Origin: Pithys albifrons albifrons
Taxonomy: Eukaryota; Chordata; Aves; Passeriformes; Thamnophilidae
Direction: 5' to 3'
NCBI RefSeq assembly: GCF_047495875.1
Contig: NC_092474.1
Span: 11,935,655-11,999,654, forward strand
Length of the DNA: 64,000 nucleotides
Part shown: piece by piece, positions 54,001 to 64,000 of the stretch
Layout: each line of letters opens with the position of its first letter
Position numbering within the stretch: the stretch's first letter is position 1
Translations under genes and position numbers: made by a program
The notes under the pieces: model-generated
Databases searched by the model: none
What the model was told of the DNA's origin: nothing
Seen by the model: only the letters and a program-made list of their open reading frames with translations

Positions 54001-56320
54001 ATTCTGTAATTCAAGATCAGACTAGAGGACTGAGTTCAGACGGGCATATGAGGCAGGAATAAGAGCTGGCACAGCCAAGTGATGCCATTATTCATCCAGC
54101 AGGAAGAGCAGAGCTCTGTAAGTGACATTGGCTGGCACCTCCTGGAAGCAAGACACGAGTGCTGGCTGTGAGATGGCATGTTCAGGGAGCCAGGACAGAG
54201 GGCTCAAGTTCACACATCTGACAGGTCTTCTGCTGCCACTTCTGCAGTTGAAATGCAGCAAGGGAAGAGGTGGAGGGAGAGGTGCTGTTGGCAAGGGGAA
54301 AGAGGACATAACTAATGTAGCAGCGTGTCAGACACTTTAGGAGACAAAGAAGGAATTATATCTACCTGCAATTACCACCAAAAAAATCATACCAGTCCAG
54401 GAGAAGCATCTCTGCCAACTTCTCCCAAGGATTTGAGTTCCCAAAGCAGGTGTTTTGGCTTCCCACAAAGCACTTTGGAAACTCATGGAAGGAACAAGCT
54501 GGAGTGTGGGAAACAGAAGAAGCCAAGGCTTCCCAGCAGGGCAGTACCACAATGGGCTTGGGAAGGGGAAACCAGGCTCCAGCTTCACCCTCCTCTGCCA
54601 GGAGCTTTGCTGCCAGCAGGTGACAGAGTGACACTGTGCTCCAGGGCTGGGGACAGGCCCACCAGGAGGGCTGGGAGCACAGCTCTGCCTCCCAGAAACA
54701 CCGGCAGGAAAGGAACAAAAGAGGAGGAACTGCAGGAGAAGAGGGAGGTGAAGCACATCCATGTGCAAATGGGAAACTTGGAGCTTGCTCTTCCAAAGTA
54801 AACGTTTGGCCTTCTGAGATTGACATCCTGCCTTCTGAAGCAGCCAGGACATGATTCCTTCTGTGTAAAGAGCCACCTTTCCATGCACAAAACCTCTTCT
54901 CTTTTTTCCTCCCTTTTTGGGGCCAGATGGGAGGAAGTCTTTAGTGCTGGACTCAAAACGGTCAATGTCTTTTCCAGCCATGGTAGATTCTATCTCCCCA
55001 TGCAGAACACACAGCCCCTGCCATGACCTAGAATTAGGCAAGAATTTCAGCTTTAAAGACTATTTCACCATTTCCTTTCATTTTATTCCCCTGCCTTTGA
55101 TCTGGGGAGGGGCAGAAGAGGAAGAACAAGGCTTGGATTTTAGCAGAGATTTAGCGAGCTCAGATCCAGGTTGAACTAATTCTGGTCAAACAGCAGCTGC
55201 CTCTTTGTTGGCCCATCCAACAGTGAACTTCATGGATAGACCCCCTTCCCAAGTCCCCCAGTATGTGGTCCATTTTGCAGAGGAGTTGATCATGCCTTAC
55301 TCTTGTTGACATCCAGGTTATGAACTAGTAGTTAATCCAAGCACAGCAAGATTGGAGCCAGCTCCTAGAAAGCTCTTTTGTGGTTTCTACAGACAGCCAT
55401 TCCCTTTTCCCTCAAAAATTGCCTTCATGTTCATCTCTGAATGCAAGAAAAAACAAAAACATTCCACTTTTTGGCTCTGAAGCAAAGTTTTCTTTCTCTC
55501 AATCCACTTGGGCCAGCAAGAAAGTTTCCACAGGTTTTCCCAGGTCTCTTCTTCGAAAACAGAGTAAAACTCTTCATGGAAAGGAGATCTCATCTTGCAT
55601 GCTGATGTTTGCTTTGGAAGGTAAAAGCACTTATGCATGAGTGGGGTGGAAAATGAGGATTAGATATTCCCATGTAGCTATTGAAGCCCTGGGTCCACCC
55701 CTGTAAAACAGCTGAGCAGGTGCATAACTCACTGCCAAAAAGAGAAAAACCATAAGTGTGTTCTGCATCAGAGCAGTTCTGGTGAAAACACAGCAGTGTG
55801 AGCTCAGCATGTGACCAGCATCAGAGGTGGTTTCACATCAGTGCCAACTTGCACAGGCAACCACCACCATTTCATCTTCATTTACCTCATGGCTGAAGTC
55901 TGGATGATCCTTTCAGGTCAAACCAAATGTTTGATGTTAAGAATTTAGGGGGGTTGCTGGTCTGTGGGCAAAGCTTTTTGCTTTGCAGAGGTCATTTTTG
56001 GCTATTAAGTACCTCAACAAATAGAGGGAAAGCAGAGTGCCTGACACTCTCCATTGGTCTTGCAAGCCCAAGCTCACATCTGCTGGAAACATTCCCTGCT
56101 CCATCATCCAGCTGGTTGGCCAGTCTCTGTAGCTGCTGGTTTGGAAGGGATCTCTCATCTGTGAATTGAACAGTAAGAAAAGGCAACAGAACCCAAGAGA
56201 GACCACATCTGATGACCCACAAGCCACCCAAAGTTCCTCCCTTCCAAACAGGAGGAGGAATTTGTCTTCTTTTTTATCATTATGCTTGGATGATTCATGG
56301 AACTTTCTGCTAAACAATCA
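51086..56320. other. Unique noncoding sequence
   Basis: No gene is recognised over 5.2 kb. A degenerate CTGT/CTTG run lies at 51068-51100. Overlapping minus frames of 234 and 154 codons (54337-55041, 54362-54826) and a plus frame of 158 codons (54325-54801) crowd the same GC-richer segment. Because both strands and several frames are open at once, I read this as stop-poor composition rather than a gene. Confidence 0.5.
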
Positions 56321-56512
56321 ATAGAATCATAGGATGGTTTGGCTTGGAAGGGACCTTAGAAATCATCTCATTCCAACTCTTCTTCTGCCTCAGGCAGGGA
56401 CACCCTCCACTAGCCCAGGTTGCTCCAAGCCCTGTCCAACCTGGCCTTGGACACTTCCAGAGATGGGGCAGTCACAGCTTCTCTGGGCAACCTCACAGGT
56501 AAGAAATTCTTC
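56321..56512 (-). mobile_element. CR1 LINE 3' fragment, minus orientation
   Basis: ATAGAATCATAGGATGGTTT and GGCTTGGAAGGGACCTTAGA begin the reverse-complemented 3' terminus. CACTAGCCCAGGTTGCTCCA, CTGTCCAACCTGGCCTTGGA and CAGTCACAGCTTCTCTGGGC follow, and it ends after AAGAAATTCTTC. The 3' UTR is close to consensus; only about 190 bases remain. Confidence 0.93.
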
Positions 56513-59500
56513 TGTATACTCTATATGTAATCCACCATATAACCCATATATTCTGTACATAATCCATCATTTTTCTGAGAACTCCACAGCTACCTTATAC
56601 CTAAAATGCAAAGGAGGTTCTGTATCAAAGGGCTTCAGAGCACAGTTGTGCCAATGGTGCCTGTGCTGTTTACCTCAGTGATTCCTCAATAATGGCAAAT
56701 TTAGCTAAAGCAGAGACCTGTCAGTTTTGAGTAGCACGTTGACCCACTGTCCATAGAGACAACAGAGAATTAGTTCTTGATTTGAAGTGCCACAGGGGGC
56801 TCCTGGGTGCTGAACCACAAAGCCAGCCCTGGGGGAAGCCTGAGGCCAGTCGGGTTCCTTTTGTAGCCCTGTATCTCTGGTTCTATTTCGAGTGCACTTT
56901 AAAGAACAGGAGGTTGTGTGCTCCTTATCGCTTCCCAGCAGAGCTCTAACACGAGGAGCAGGCAGCAGACAGCCATGCCAAAGCAGCAGTTAGGAAACAG
57001 GCCTGCTGGAGAGGGCTTTTATTGTTGCTGTGATTGTTATTGTCTTGTTGATGACTTGCTCTCTGCTTTAAAGGAATGTAACCACCACCAAGAGCAAATA
57101 TCAGAATAGAAGCCGTGTTTCTGTTGATCCAGCCTGTTTCCTATTTCTGTTTATCTTTCTGTCTAGGCATATGAGAGGCTCAGAACAGAAATCTGACTCT
57201 GTGCCAACTCCCTGTCCTCACCCAAAGCCAGAGCATTGTCTTGCACTGTTAGGGCATCCCTACAACCACACACTTTATCTGGACTTTCTGCTGACCTGCA
57301 GCATCTCTAGGAGCCAAAGGACATGAAAGCTGCTTAAGGAAAGGTCTGGATGGGTAGTTTAAATTCAATGCCTAAATTTCAAATAGCTAAAATTAGAGTA
57401 CAAGGACTCCCAGCCCTAACTGGAAGAAGAACTGATCTCTCTAGAGGTAGTATTTTCTCCCTGGGCTGGTTTTGGGCTTGGATGGAGTTAATTTTCCAGG
57501 AAAACATGTGTGGGGCTGGAGACACACTGCCAGCCATCCCATTCTGCCCTGGAAGGGTACTGCAAATTCTGGTACAGTCTATGCAAGGTAAAGGCTCCTA
57601 AGTATATTTTTGGGGCTGAGCATCTTTTTCAGCAGGTTGAGGATTATGGTGCAGGTAGGAATATGGAACAGCTGGATACAAGAACAAGATGCAGCTCACA
57701 GGCAAGTTCTCCCAGAAAAGCCGCTCCATTTGGACCTGCTCTTCCCAGGCTTCTGTTCTAAGTAGCCTCATACACAAGACAGACCAGTTTGCAAGAAATG
57801 CCCCTTTCAGGTCAGCATTAGGAAGATCAGGACACAGATGCCAGGAGACAGCCCTACAGACAGTTCTTCAAAAGAGCTGTGAGCCCCAAAACACATCCCT
57901 GTTCCCACTTACTGCATTTTATTCACCTCCCTCCACTCACTCCTTCCCCTCTGAACTTCCCACACACAGCTCTTTCTCTATAAAAATGTCTAAAAAAGCA
58001 CATGAGCCCTTTGTGGCCTTCTTGGCAACTGCCTCCATCATTGACAGTCCTGTCAGGGAAGGGCTTTGTCTGGAATTCCCTTTTGGCTAATGGTCCCACT
58101 GACTTTGAGCCTCCCCAATAAAAGTTTGAGCCATTGAGCCTTTCTAATTTGAAAGACCTCAGTTTAGGGTTTAGGTATCCCCTCAAAGACAACACCTTGG
58201 AAGAGGACTTGCCTTGATTGCCACAGTCCTTAGGACAGTATTATCCTTCCTTACACCCACAATTTAAGGCAGTCATTGTTTTGGCATCCCAAGGTGATGC
58301 CATAACTGTATCTGGTCTAAGTTCCCAGCTGATTCCTCCCTTCAGGGAAAGAGTGTCTCATATTCTTTTTCTAGCTGTGGTTTTTACCCCATTGTAGCTT
58401 TAGAGCTGAAGGCACCAGAAGATTTTCTGGGATTTATGAGAAGGTTTTATCCCTTCCTCCTTACTCTTTTGTTCTAATAATCTGGCTTCTCAATATGATC
58501 CAAAAAGCATTCTGATGTCTGATTGTATGGTTTCAGAAGTGCACATTTTTGTGCCAACAGTGATTATTGACCAGGAATGACAGAGATCTTGTTGCTTAGG
58601 CTCTGGAGAGCAGAACAGAAAGCAGCAGATTGGTACCTTGTCTTGAGCAAGAGCAGAAGCAGAGTCTATAAAACTGCCTGTCTCTCTGCCTCACTCCCTT
58701 TTGGACACATCTTTCAAAGCTTCACCTCCAAATGTGAAATTCCAAAAGATACAACCTTATCAAAGGAGAGGGAGTGCAGTTCAGTCCTTGTTATTCCCTG
58801 GAGAATTCAAAATGAGATAGAAACAAATAAACCCAGAGATTACATTACAGAAAACTCTACTGATGCATTTGAATGACAGTAAACAGGGCTGCACATTCCA
58901 GACTCTCTGGCATTGCAGGCTCCAGGGATGTTCAAAATCCTTCATTTTGCCAACATTAATAAGACATTTCTTGAGGCCACCATTGATCACTCAAAAAGCC
59001 AAAGTTATCAACTTCTCTTATCTTCTCCCCTGTCTTTATCCAACTGGAAAACACTGTGTATTCATTTAGCCATCTTTCAGGCATGGCCTAGTTATTCATC
59101 ACATCTTAAAATGAGGGCTTTGGTGACTTGGACAGAGTACAAGCACTTAAAAAAAGAGGGATGGATTTATCAGAGCTGTGGTTTCCCATTTGTGACCATT
59201 GTTCCCTGGGAGCTCTGGAAGGGCTTGACTTTCCCCCCTGTGTTGGGAAACCTTCATAGACTCTGGATGGACAGCAGATCAAATTGATGGTAGTGGGAGA
59301 GAAAAAGGAAAGGGTGGAAGCCCCTCAGGAGATGGAGAGGGGCAGAGAAATAACATTTCTAATATTATTTCTGCCATTGCATTTACTCCAAGGGGAGCAA
59401 ACCTGGATGGGCACAGGGAAAGATCCACAAAGTCACGGTGGATTAGAGAAGAAAGACACTGAACTCACAGGCCCCCAGACAGACCCAGCTTTGCCTTGTG

Positions 59501-59778
59501 ATTCCCAGACAAGTGCCCACTCTCACAGGGTACTCACCAGCCTCTGTGTCTCAAAACCCCATCCCCTGATTCCAGCTCCACCATCCAGCACACAGGGGAA
59601 CAGTCCCTCTCCTTGCAGGAGAAACCTCAAGTTCAAAGGGGCATCCTGGGAGTGAGTCCCTGAAATAATTCTCTCTCAGCTGAAGCAACAATTCCTCCTG
59701 AATTGCTCCCAGATGCCAGGAATGAGCAGCAGGAGGGACTGATAGGTAAGTAAATAGTTAGATGGGCAGACAGATGGA

Positions 59779-59813
59779 CATATATATATAAATATACACA
59801 CACATGTATATAT
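59779..59813. repeat. TA/CA dinucleotide microsatellite
   Basis: CATATATATATAAATATACA followed by CACACACATGTATATATT is a short compound TA/CA repeat. Confidence 0.85.
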
Positions 59814-60400
59814 TGAGTTGGATGCACAGAGAGAATTCCAGTCTCTCAAAGCAGGTTTCTGCCCCACAGTTTATTTGACCTCATATTTTGTTTCTCCCTC
59901 GCTAAGTTAATAATCTCACTTGTGGAACCTTATCAAGTGATATTTGACAATCTGGTAACTATATTGCATCCAGGAGTTTCTCTGTCCTGCACCATAGCAG
60001 CAATATCTCCAAAGAACTCCTACTAAAGCCAGGACCACTCCTCATAAATCACACACACACATTGGCTGTCTCTTAATCAATCTTCCCCAGGTGTTCCCTC
60101 ACTCAACCTTACCACGATCATCTTGAGGCTTTTCCTGGAAACTCTATTATTTTTTTTCTAAAGCAACTGCCTGGCCATACTCAGGGGTTTTGGATTTTAT
60201 GTTTTCTCCCTGGTAACATCCTGCTCTCACTTTTCTTTTTACAGAAGCCTCAGTGGCCCAGAGATACCTTCTTCAAATGTCTGATGAGGTAGTAACTCCC
60301 CCAGAGGTACCATGTTGGCATCTCTACCTCAGGGCTTGGTTGCCCATCAATCAAACAGATCAAAAATTCTTCATAGACACCTTAAAATACCTTTTATATC

Positions 60401-60427
60401 CACACACACACACACACATATATATGT
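60401..60427. repeat. (CA)n(TA)n microsatellite
   Basis: Nine CA units are followed by TA steps, a candidate length-polymorphic marker. Confidence 0.9.
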
Positions 60428-61005
60428 AAATAATCAGCTCACTTCACTTCTTTTCCCTGTCACCACAACATGAAGCTACATATCCCCAGGAGCCTTTCCC
60501 TGGTACCCAGAGAAAGCCTTTTCTCTTGAACCCCTCTTTTTTTTTTCCAAGAAAAAAATGTGGTTTTTCAACAGAATGATAATTTTCTAACTTAAATTAC
60601 CTGCTATATTTGAAGACAGTTGATCAATCATTATAAAAAGTAAAACATTTCTCTCCATTGAATCACTCTGTAATGAAAAGGTGATTTTACCACAGGTTCA
60701 GTTTTGGAGAATTTTTTTTAGGCTTTCTTATACATCTCACATGAAAAACATACTGTTTGTAAAAGCCTACTGCATTAATTTTTTTTTAAAAAGTCATTAA
60801 GGGAAGCATTGAATGCATTTCTAATCCCTATTTTTGGTGAGAGCCCAGGCTTAGCAGCATGCTGACAAAGCCACATGCTTGCTAGTGCAGAGCTGGCTGA
60901 CGTCCAGCCAGCTGAGGGAACAGGCAGCAAAGGTCATGGCTGCTTGGAAAAGACCCCAGAGACATCCCCTGAAATTCCTCTGAGGCTCTCTGACTAGATG
61001 CACAA

Positions 61006-61135
61006 GGTAGTACCAAAAAAAAAAAACAAAACCAACACAAACAAACAAAAAAAACCCCCACCCCGAGACACCCCTCAAAAGCAAACAAAAAATCAAACAA
61101 ACAAAACCCACCCCAACCCAAAACCCCAAAGAAAA
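61006..61135. repeat. A/C-rich low-complexity tract beside the CR1 3' end
   Basis: About 130 bases consist almost only of A and C, with runs such as AAACAAACAAAAAAAACCCC, ACCCCGAGACACCCCTCAAA and AAAACCCACCCCAACCC. It lies 40 bases beyond the 3' end of the minus-strand CR1 at 61173. On the minus strand it is G/T-rich and creates spurious Val/Phe/Gly-rich frames. It could be an expanded simple repeat seeded by the element's tail or a pre-existing target. Confidence 0.85.
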
Positions 61136-61172
61136 CCCATTCCTGAGGCAACTTTGATAGTTTTGCCCAAAA

Positions 61173-61651
61173 AGAATCACAGAATCATAGAATGGATTGG
61201 GTTGGGAAAGTCCTCTGAGATCATCAAGTCCAACCCTTGGTCCAACTCCAGTCCCTTTACCAGATCATGGCACTCAGTGCCACGGCCAAGCTCAGCTGAA
61301 AAACCTCCAGGGATGGGGAATCCACCCCCTCTCTGGGCAGCCCATTCCAATGCCTGAGCACTCTCTCTGCAAAGAATTTCCTTCTGCTCTCCAACTTCAA
61401 TTTCCCCTGGCAGAGCTTGAGCCCATCGTGCCCCCTTGTCCTATTGCTGAGTGCCTGGGAGAAGAGACCAACCCCCACCTGGCCAGAACTTCCCTTCAGG
61501 CAGTTCCAGACAGTGCTGAGGTCACCTCTGAGCCTCCTCTTCTCCAGGCTGAACACCCCCAGCTCCCTCAGCCTCTCCCCACAGGGCTTGTGCTCCAGTC
61601 CCTTCTCCAGCCTCATTGCTCTTCTCTGGCCCCGCTCCAGCCCCTCAATAA
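61173..61651 (-). mobile_element. CR1 LINE 3' fragment with intact ORF2 C-terminus, minus orientation
   Basis: The plus strand opens AGAATCACAGAATCATAGAA, the exact reverse complement of a CR1 terminus. The minus strand then has about 84 bases of 3' UTR after a TAA at 61257-61259. Upstream of the stop an uninterrupted frame encodes the end of ORF2. It contains RLRELGVFSLEKRRLRGDL, then LKGSSGQVGVGLFSQALSNR, KLKLESRRKFFAERVLRHWN and GLPREGVDSPSLEVFQLSLA: the segment after the reverse transcriptase that ends every CR1 ORF2. No frameshift or stop occurs over about 130 codons, so this is the youngest-looking CR1 here. CR1 wording stops after GCTCCAGCCCCTCAAT near 61650, the 5' truncation; the open frame runs on to 62021 by chance. 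Confidence 0.95.
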
Positions 61652-64000
61652 GCCAAGATAGAGTCCAAGGCTGCCTCTTCTCCATCCTCCCTGTTTTTTC
61701 CATGTCTTCATCAGGCTCCTGAAGAACCCTCACAGCGTTGGGATGTGCTGTGACATGACCAGGGGGAATCACCTGAGCTCTCCCAGCCAGATGGGGGTCC
61801 CAGCCCAGGGTTCCAGAGCCCTCTGGGTACACAGGCCACTTCTCAGTGGTATTTGAGGTACTTGAAGGCAGCCCCAAGAGCCAAGTGCCTTCTCCAGAGC
61901 AGCATGTGGTCCCCAGACAGTGCCAGGAGCTTCCCAAATCCCTGTGCTCAGCTGGGGACCAGCCACATCCCTCCACAGCCCTTCCACAGCTGAGCTTTGG
62001 GGCTGGGCAAAACACAGTCATGTCACAAATGAGGGGGGAAAAAAAACCCTTTTTCCATGTTGTATCTCTCTGTTGCTGCCCTGAAACAATGAGTTTGGGT
62101 ACAAAACTGGAAAACTGGCATGTGCCAACTTGACTCTTTTTTTCTGGCTGATAAAAATCCTGCTATGAATAAAGTTACATCCTACTCTTCTCCCAGGACC
62201 ATTTACATTAGAGCTCTGCTCTGAACCAGCACTGGAGCTGCCTGAAAACCTTGGGCTGCCCAACAATCTGAGCCTATTTGGATTGTTTAAATAAAGAGGA
62301 TTTCCTAGAGAAAAAAAAAATCTAAATCATGTTTCTAAGCAGCTTTAATACACAGCCAAGGGAGAGCAGCTCCTCTGAAATTGAGCCTGTTGTGCCTGAA
62401 GTATTAAGCACTTGAGATAACACAGAAAAGTCATGGTCCCTGCCCTTTTTATATCTATTGCCTAGTTCTGGAAACCATCCTGTGAGTAGCCACTTGGACT
62501 TTAATAGGATGAATCATTGTTAAAACCATCATGTGCTTATAAATGTTTACATGAGGGAACCTTAAATGGAGATACCACGGAGAGGGGAAAAAAAATTAAG
62601 CCAAAAGCTGCAGCCAGAGCTGAAAGCCACTTGTCTGGAGGGTTTCACATCTGCTGTTTCCTTCTTTGAAATCAAACTGTCACCTCAGATACAGAATTAC
62701 TAACCCCAACAATTGAGAGATCTCCAGAAGTCCTTTCCTTTGCTAATAAATGACACAAATACCAGCAGTGACTGATGCAGAAGTAGCAGCAATAAGAGAG
62801 AGAAATAATTCGAGGGAATAAATGTCTCCTGGCACTGAGAGTCACAGGACTATTCATCCATTGGGAATGACTCATGGAAGGGTCTAAACCTGCAATGAGA
62901 AGCCCATGTTCATTCCACAGATCACTGAAAAGTAGCAAAGACCTGCAGAGAAAAAGGAGCCTGGTGGTGTCTTCCCTCTGAAGAGCATCCAAAGCACTTT
63001 TATAACACATATTTCACTCCAGTGAATGATGTTTCCCTCTGCCATTGGAAAGAAATTCCCATCATCTCTGGTCATTAATCTGCTGTGTGTTTCTTGCTTG
63101 GTCTTTTATTCAAGGCAGCACACTGTGTATACAAAATCAATTCTAGCCTTAGACCAAAGTCCAGGAAACATTTTGAGAGTGTTTCTTGCAATCACAGGTG
63201 TTATTTTTAAATAACATGTACACTCAGCATACTGCCAGATAGGCTGGGTATGTTTGAGGGCACGGTAAAAAAAGCTCCTGAGGATTGGTGGTAAGATTCC
63301 CACCAACTTCAGCAGCTTTCAGATCAAACCATCCATGAGATAAACTTCAGGCCCCTACCAGACTGCTCTGGCATGGGATCTGGGAGGTTTGCCCTTGGCT
63401 TTGAGACTTTGAAACAGGGCCAAGTGATTGCAGCTCCTGGTTTAGGGGAAAAGGAAACAGAAAGGAACTACAGGCTTAAAGGATTAGAGGGAAGAGCTAA
63501 AAATAAAGTACCAGCAATGCCAGGCCCCCAAATTTACTGCTTTCCTTGCAAAGAGGATGGGTTTTCCTGTTGTTTTACTGAGGGGAACCAGCCCTCTGCG
63601 TGACTTGGAGGAACAGGACACTGATGGAAAGCTTAGTGGTATTACTCTCCAAGAGCACAGTTGTTCCTGTTGTTCTTCCTTCTTCCTGGAACTCCACATC
63701 TGGCTGAACATGAAGAGCAAATGGTTCAACGTGTTCCTGGTGAGTATTTCTCAGCTACTTCAGCTGATTTCAGTGAAGAATCACAGCCCATCAGTGCCCA
63801 AAGACAACACAATTAAAAGACATTGGGCATTTCTACTCATGCAGGCTGTGATGGGGATATAAGAACAGAGAAATATCCCTGCCTTTGACTTCCTTCTGCA
63901 ATACCATCCATGTCCTCCTGCCTTTTCCTTCAGGTCTACATTGTGGTTTCCATACCATCCAGTCAGAAATGGCACTCAGGTAACCAGGGTGGAAAAGAGG
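61652..64000. other. Unique noncoding sequence to the window end
   Basis: No gene is recognised. A-rich runs lie at 62040-62046, 62312-62320 and 62588-62595. Open frames up to 112 codons lack domains. Nothing indicates a gene entering at the right edge. Confidence 0.55.

Larger units (their letters stand above)
56513..61005. other. Unique noncoding sequence with dinucleotide microsatellites
   Basis: No gene is recognised. At 57450-57520 the phrase GATGGAGTTAATTTTCC loosely recalls avian ERVL LTRs but does not continue. TA/CA microsatellites lie at 59779-59813 and 60401-60427. T runs are at 60538-60547 and 60779-60787. Confidence 0.5.

Noticed and set aside
54325..55041. Possible gene from 234- and 154-codon minus frames and a 158-codon plus frame
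   Set aside because: Several overlapping frames on both strands are open together, no domain is recognisable, and there is no exon-like context.
57450..57560. ERVL-type LTR remnant (GATGGAGTTAATTTTCC)
   Set aside because: Only one short phrase resembles avian ERVL LTRs; no LTR ends, further match or target duplication could be found.
60851..61180. Val/Phe/Gly-rich minus frames
   Set aside because: They read the G/T-rich strand of the A/C low-complexity tract.
61660..62021. N-terminal half of the 254-codon minus frame
   Set aside because: Only the part up to about 61651 matches CR1 ORF2; the upstream extension is unique flanking DNA that happens to be open.

Overview
This is vertebrate nuclear DNA, almost certainly from a bird and most likely a passerine. 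Fourteen 5'-truncated CR1 non-LTR retrotransposon fragments are scattered through it. Their shared 3' end (GG-TTGGAAGGGACC... / ...TTCTATGATTCTATGA) is diagnostic of amniote CR1 and dominates bird genomes. Two short tRNA-Ile-headed, CR1-tailed SINEs (about 47.4 and 50.2 kb) match what I know as TguSINE1, a family restricted to passerine birds. Prokaryotic features are absent: there are no operons, Shine-Dalgarno-spaced genes, insertion sequences or CRISPR arrays.

I could not recognise a single protein-coding exon. The window reads as a gene desert or the interior of a large intron. The long open frames fall into four groups: frames through tandem repeats that lack stop codons, sense or antisense readings of CR1, one real but partial CR1 ORF2 C-terminus (61.26-61.65 kb, minus), and unique-sequence frames with no recognisable domain. 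The longest of the last group is 45898-46686, minus.

Layout. 0-13 kb: unique sequence with four or five CR1 pieces, a MIR-like SINE remnant (7.57 kb) and short homeodomain-motif patches. 13.08-13.88 kb: a CpG-retaining block that is the best enhancer or conserved-noncoding candidate. 14-24 kb: unique sequence, three CR1 pieces and a minus-strand 5S rRNA pseudogene (21.39-21.51 kb). 24.86-25.85 kb: a striking minisatellite of about 32 units, each a 19-base core followed by a 5-21 base C run. 26-35 kb: unique sequence with three CR1 pieces. 35.03-35.97 kb: a small CpG-island-like patch, then 450 bases of pyrimidine-only CCTG/CCTC repeat, then a CR1 remnant. 38.29-38.69 kb: about 390 bases of nearly pure purine (GAAAAA)n. 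41.75-42.56 kb: a GATA/homeodomain palindrome cluster and a second CpG-retaining block. 44.65-45.17 kb: the longest CR1 fragment. 47-51 kb: the two SINEs and a third CpG-retaining block. 56-62 kb: two more CR1 copies, the second (61.17 kb) the best preserved, with an A/C-rich tract beside its 3' end.

No genes work together here. Any function would be regulatory (candidate enhancers at 13.1, 41.8, 42.3 and 50.7 kb, and a possible unannotated promoter at 35.1 kb) or structural (the C-rich minisatellite and the purine/pyrimidine tracts). Regulatory calls rest on motif content and local CpG retention only. I could not align to other species, so all of them are hypotheses.
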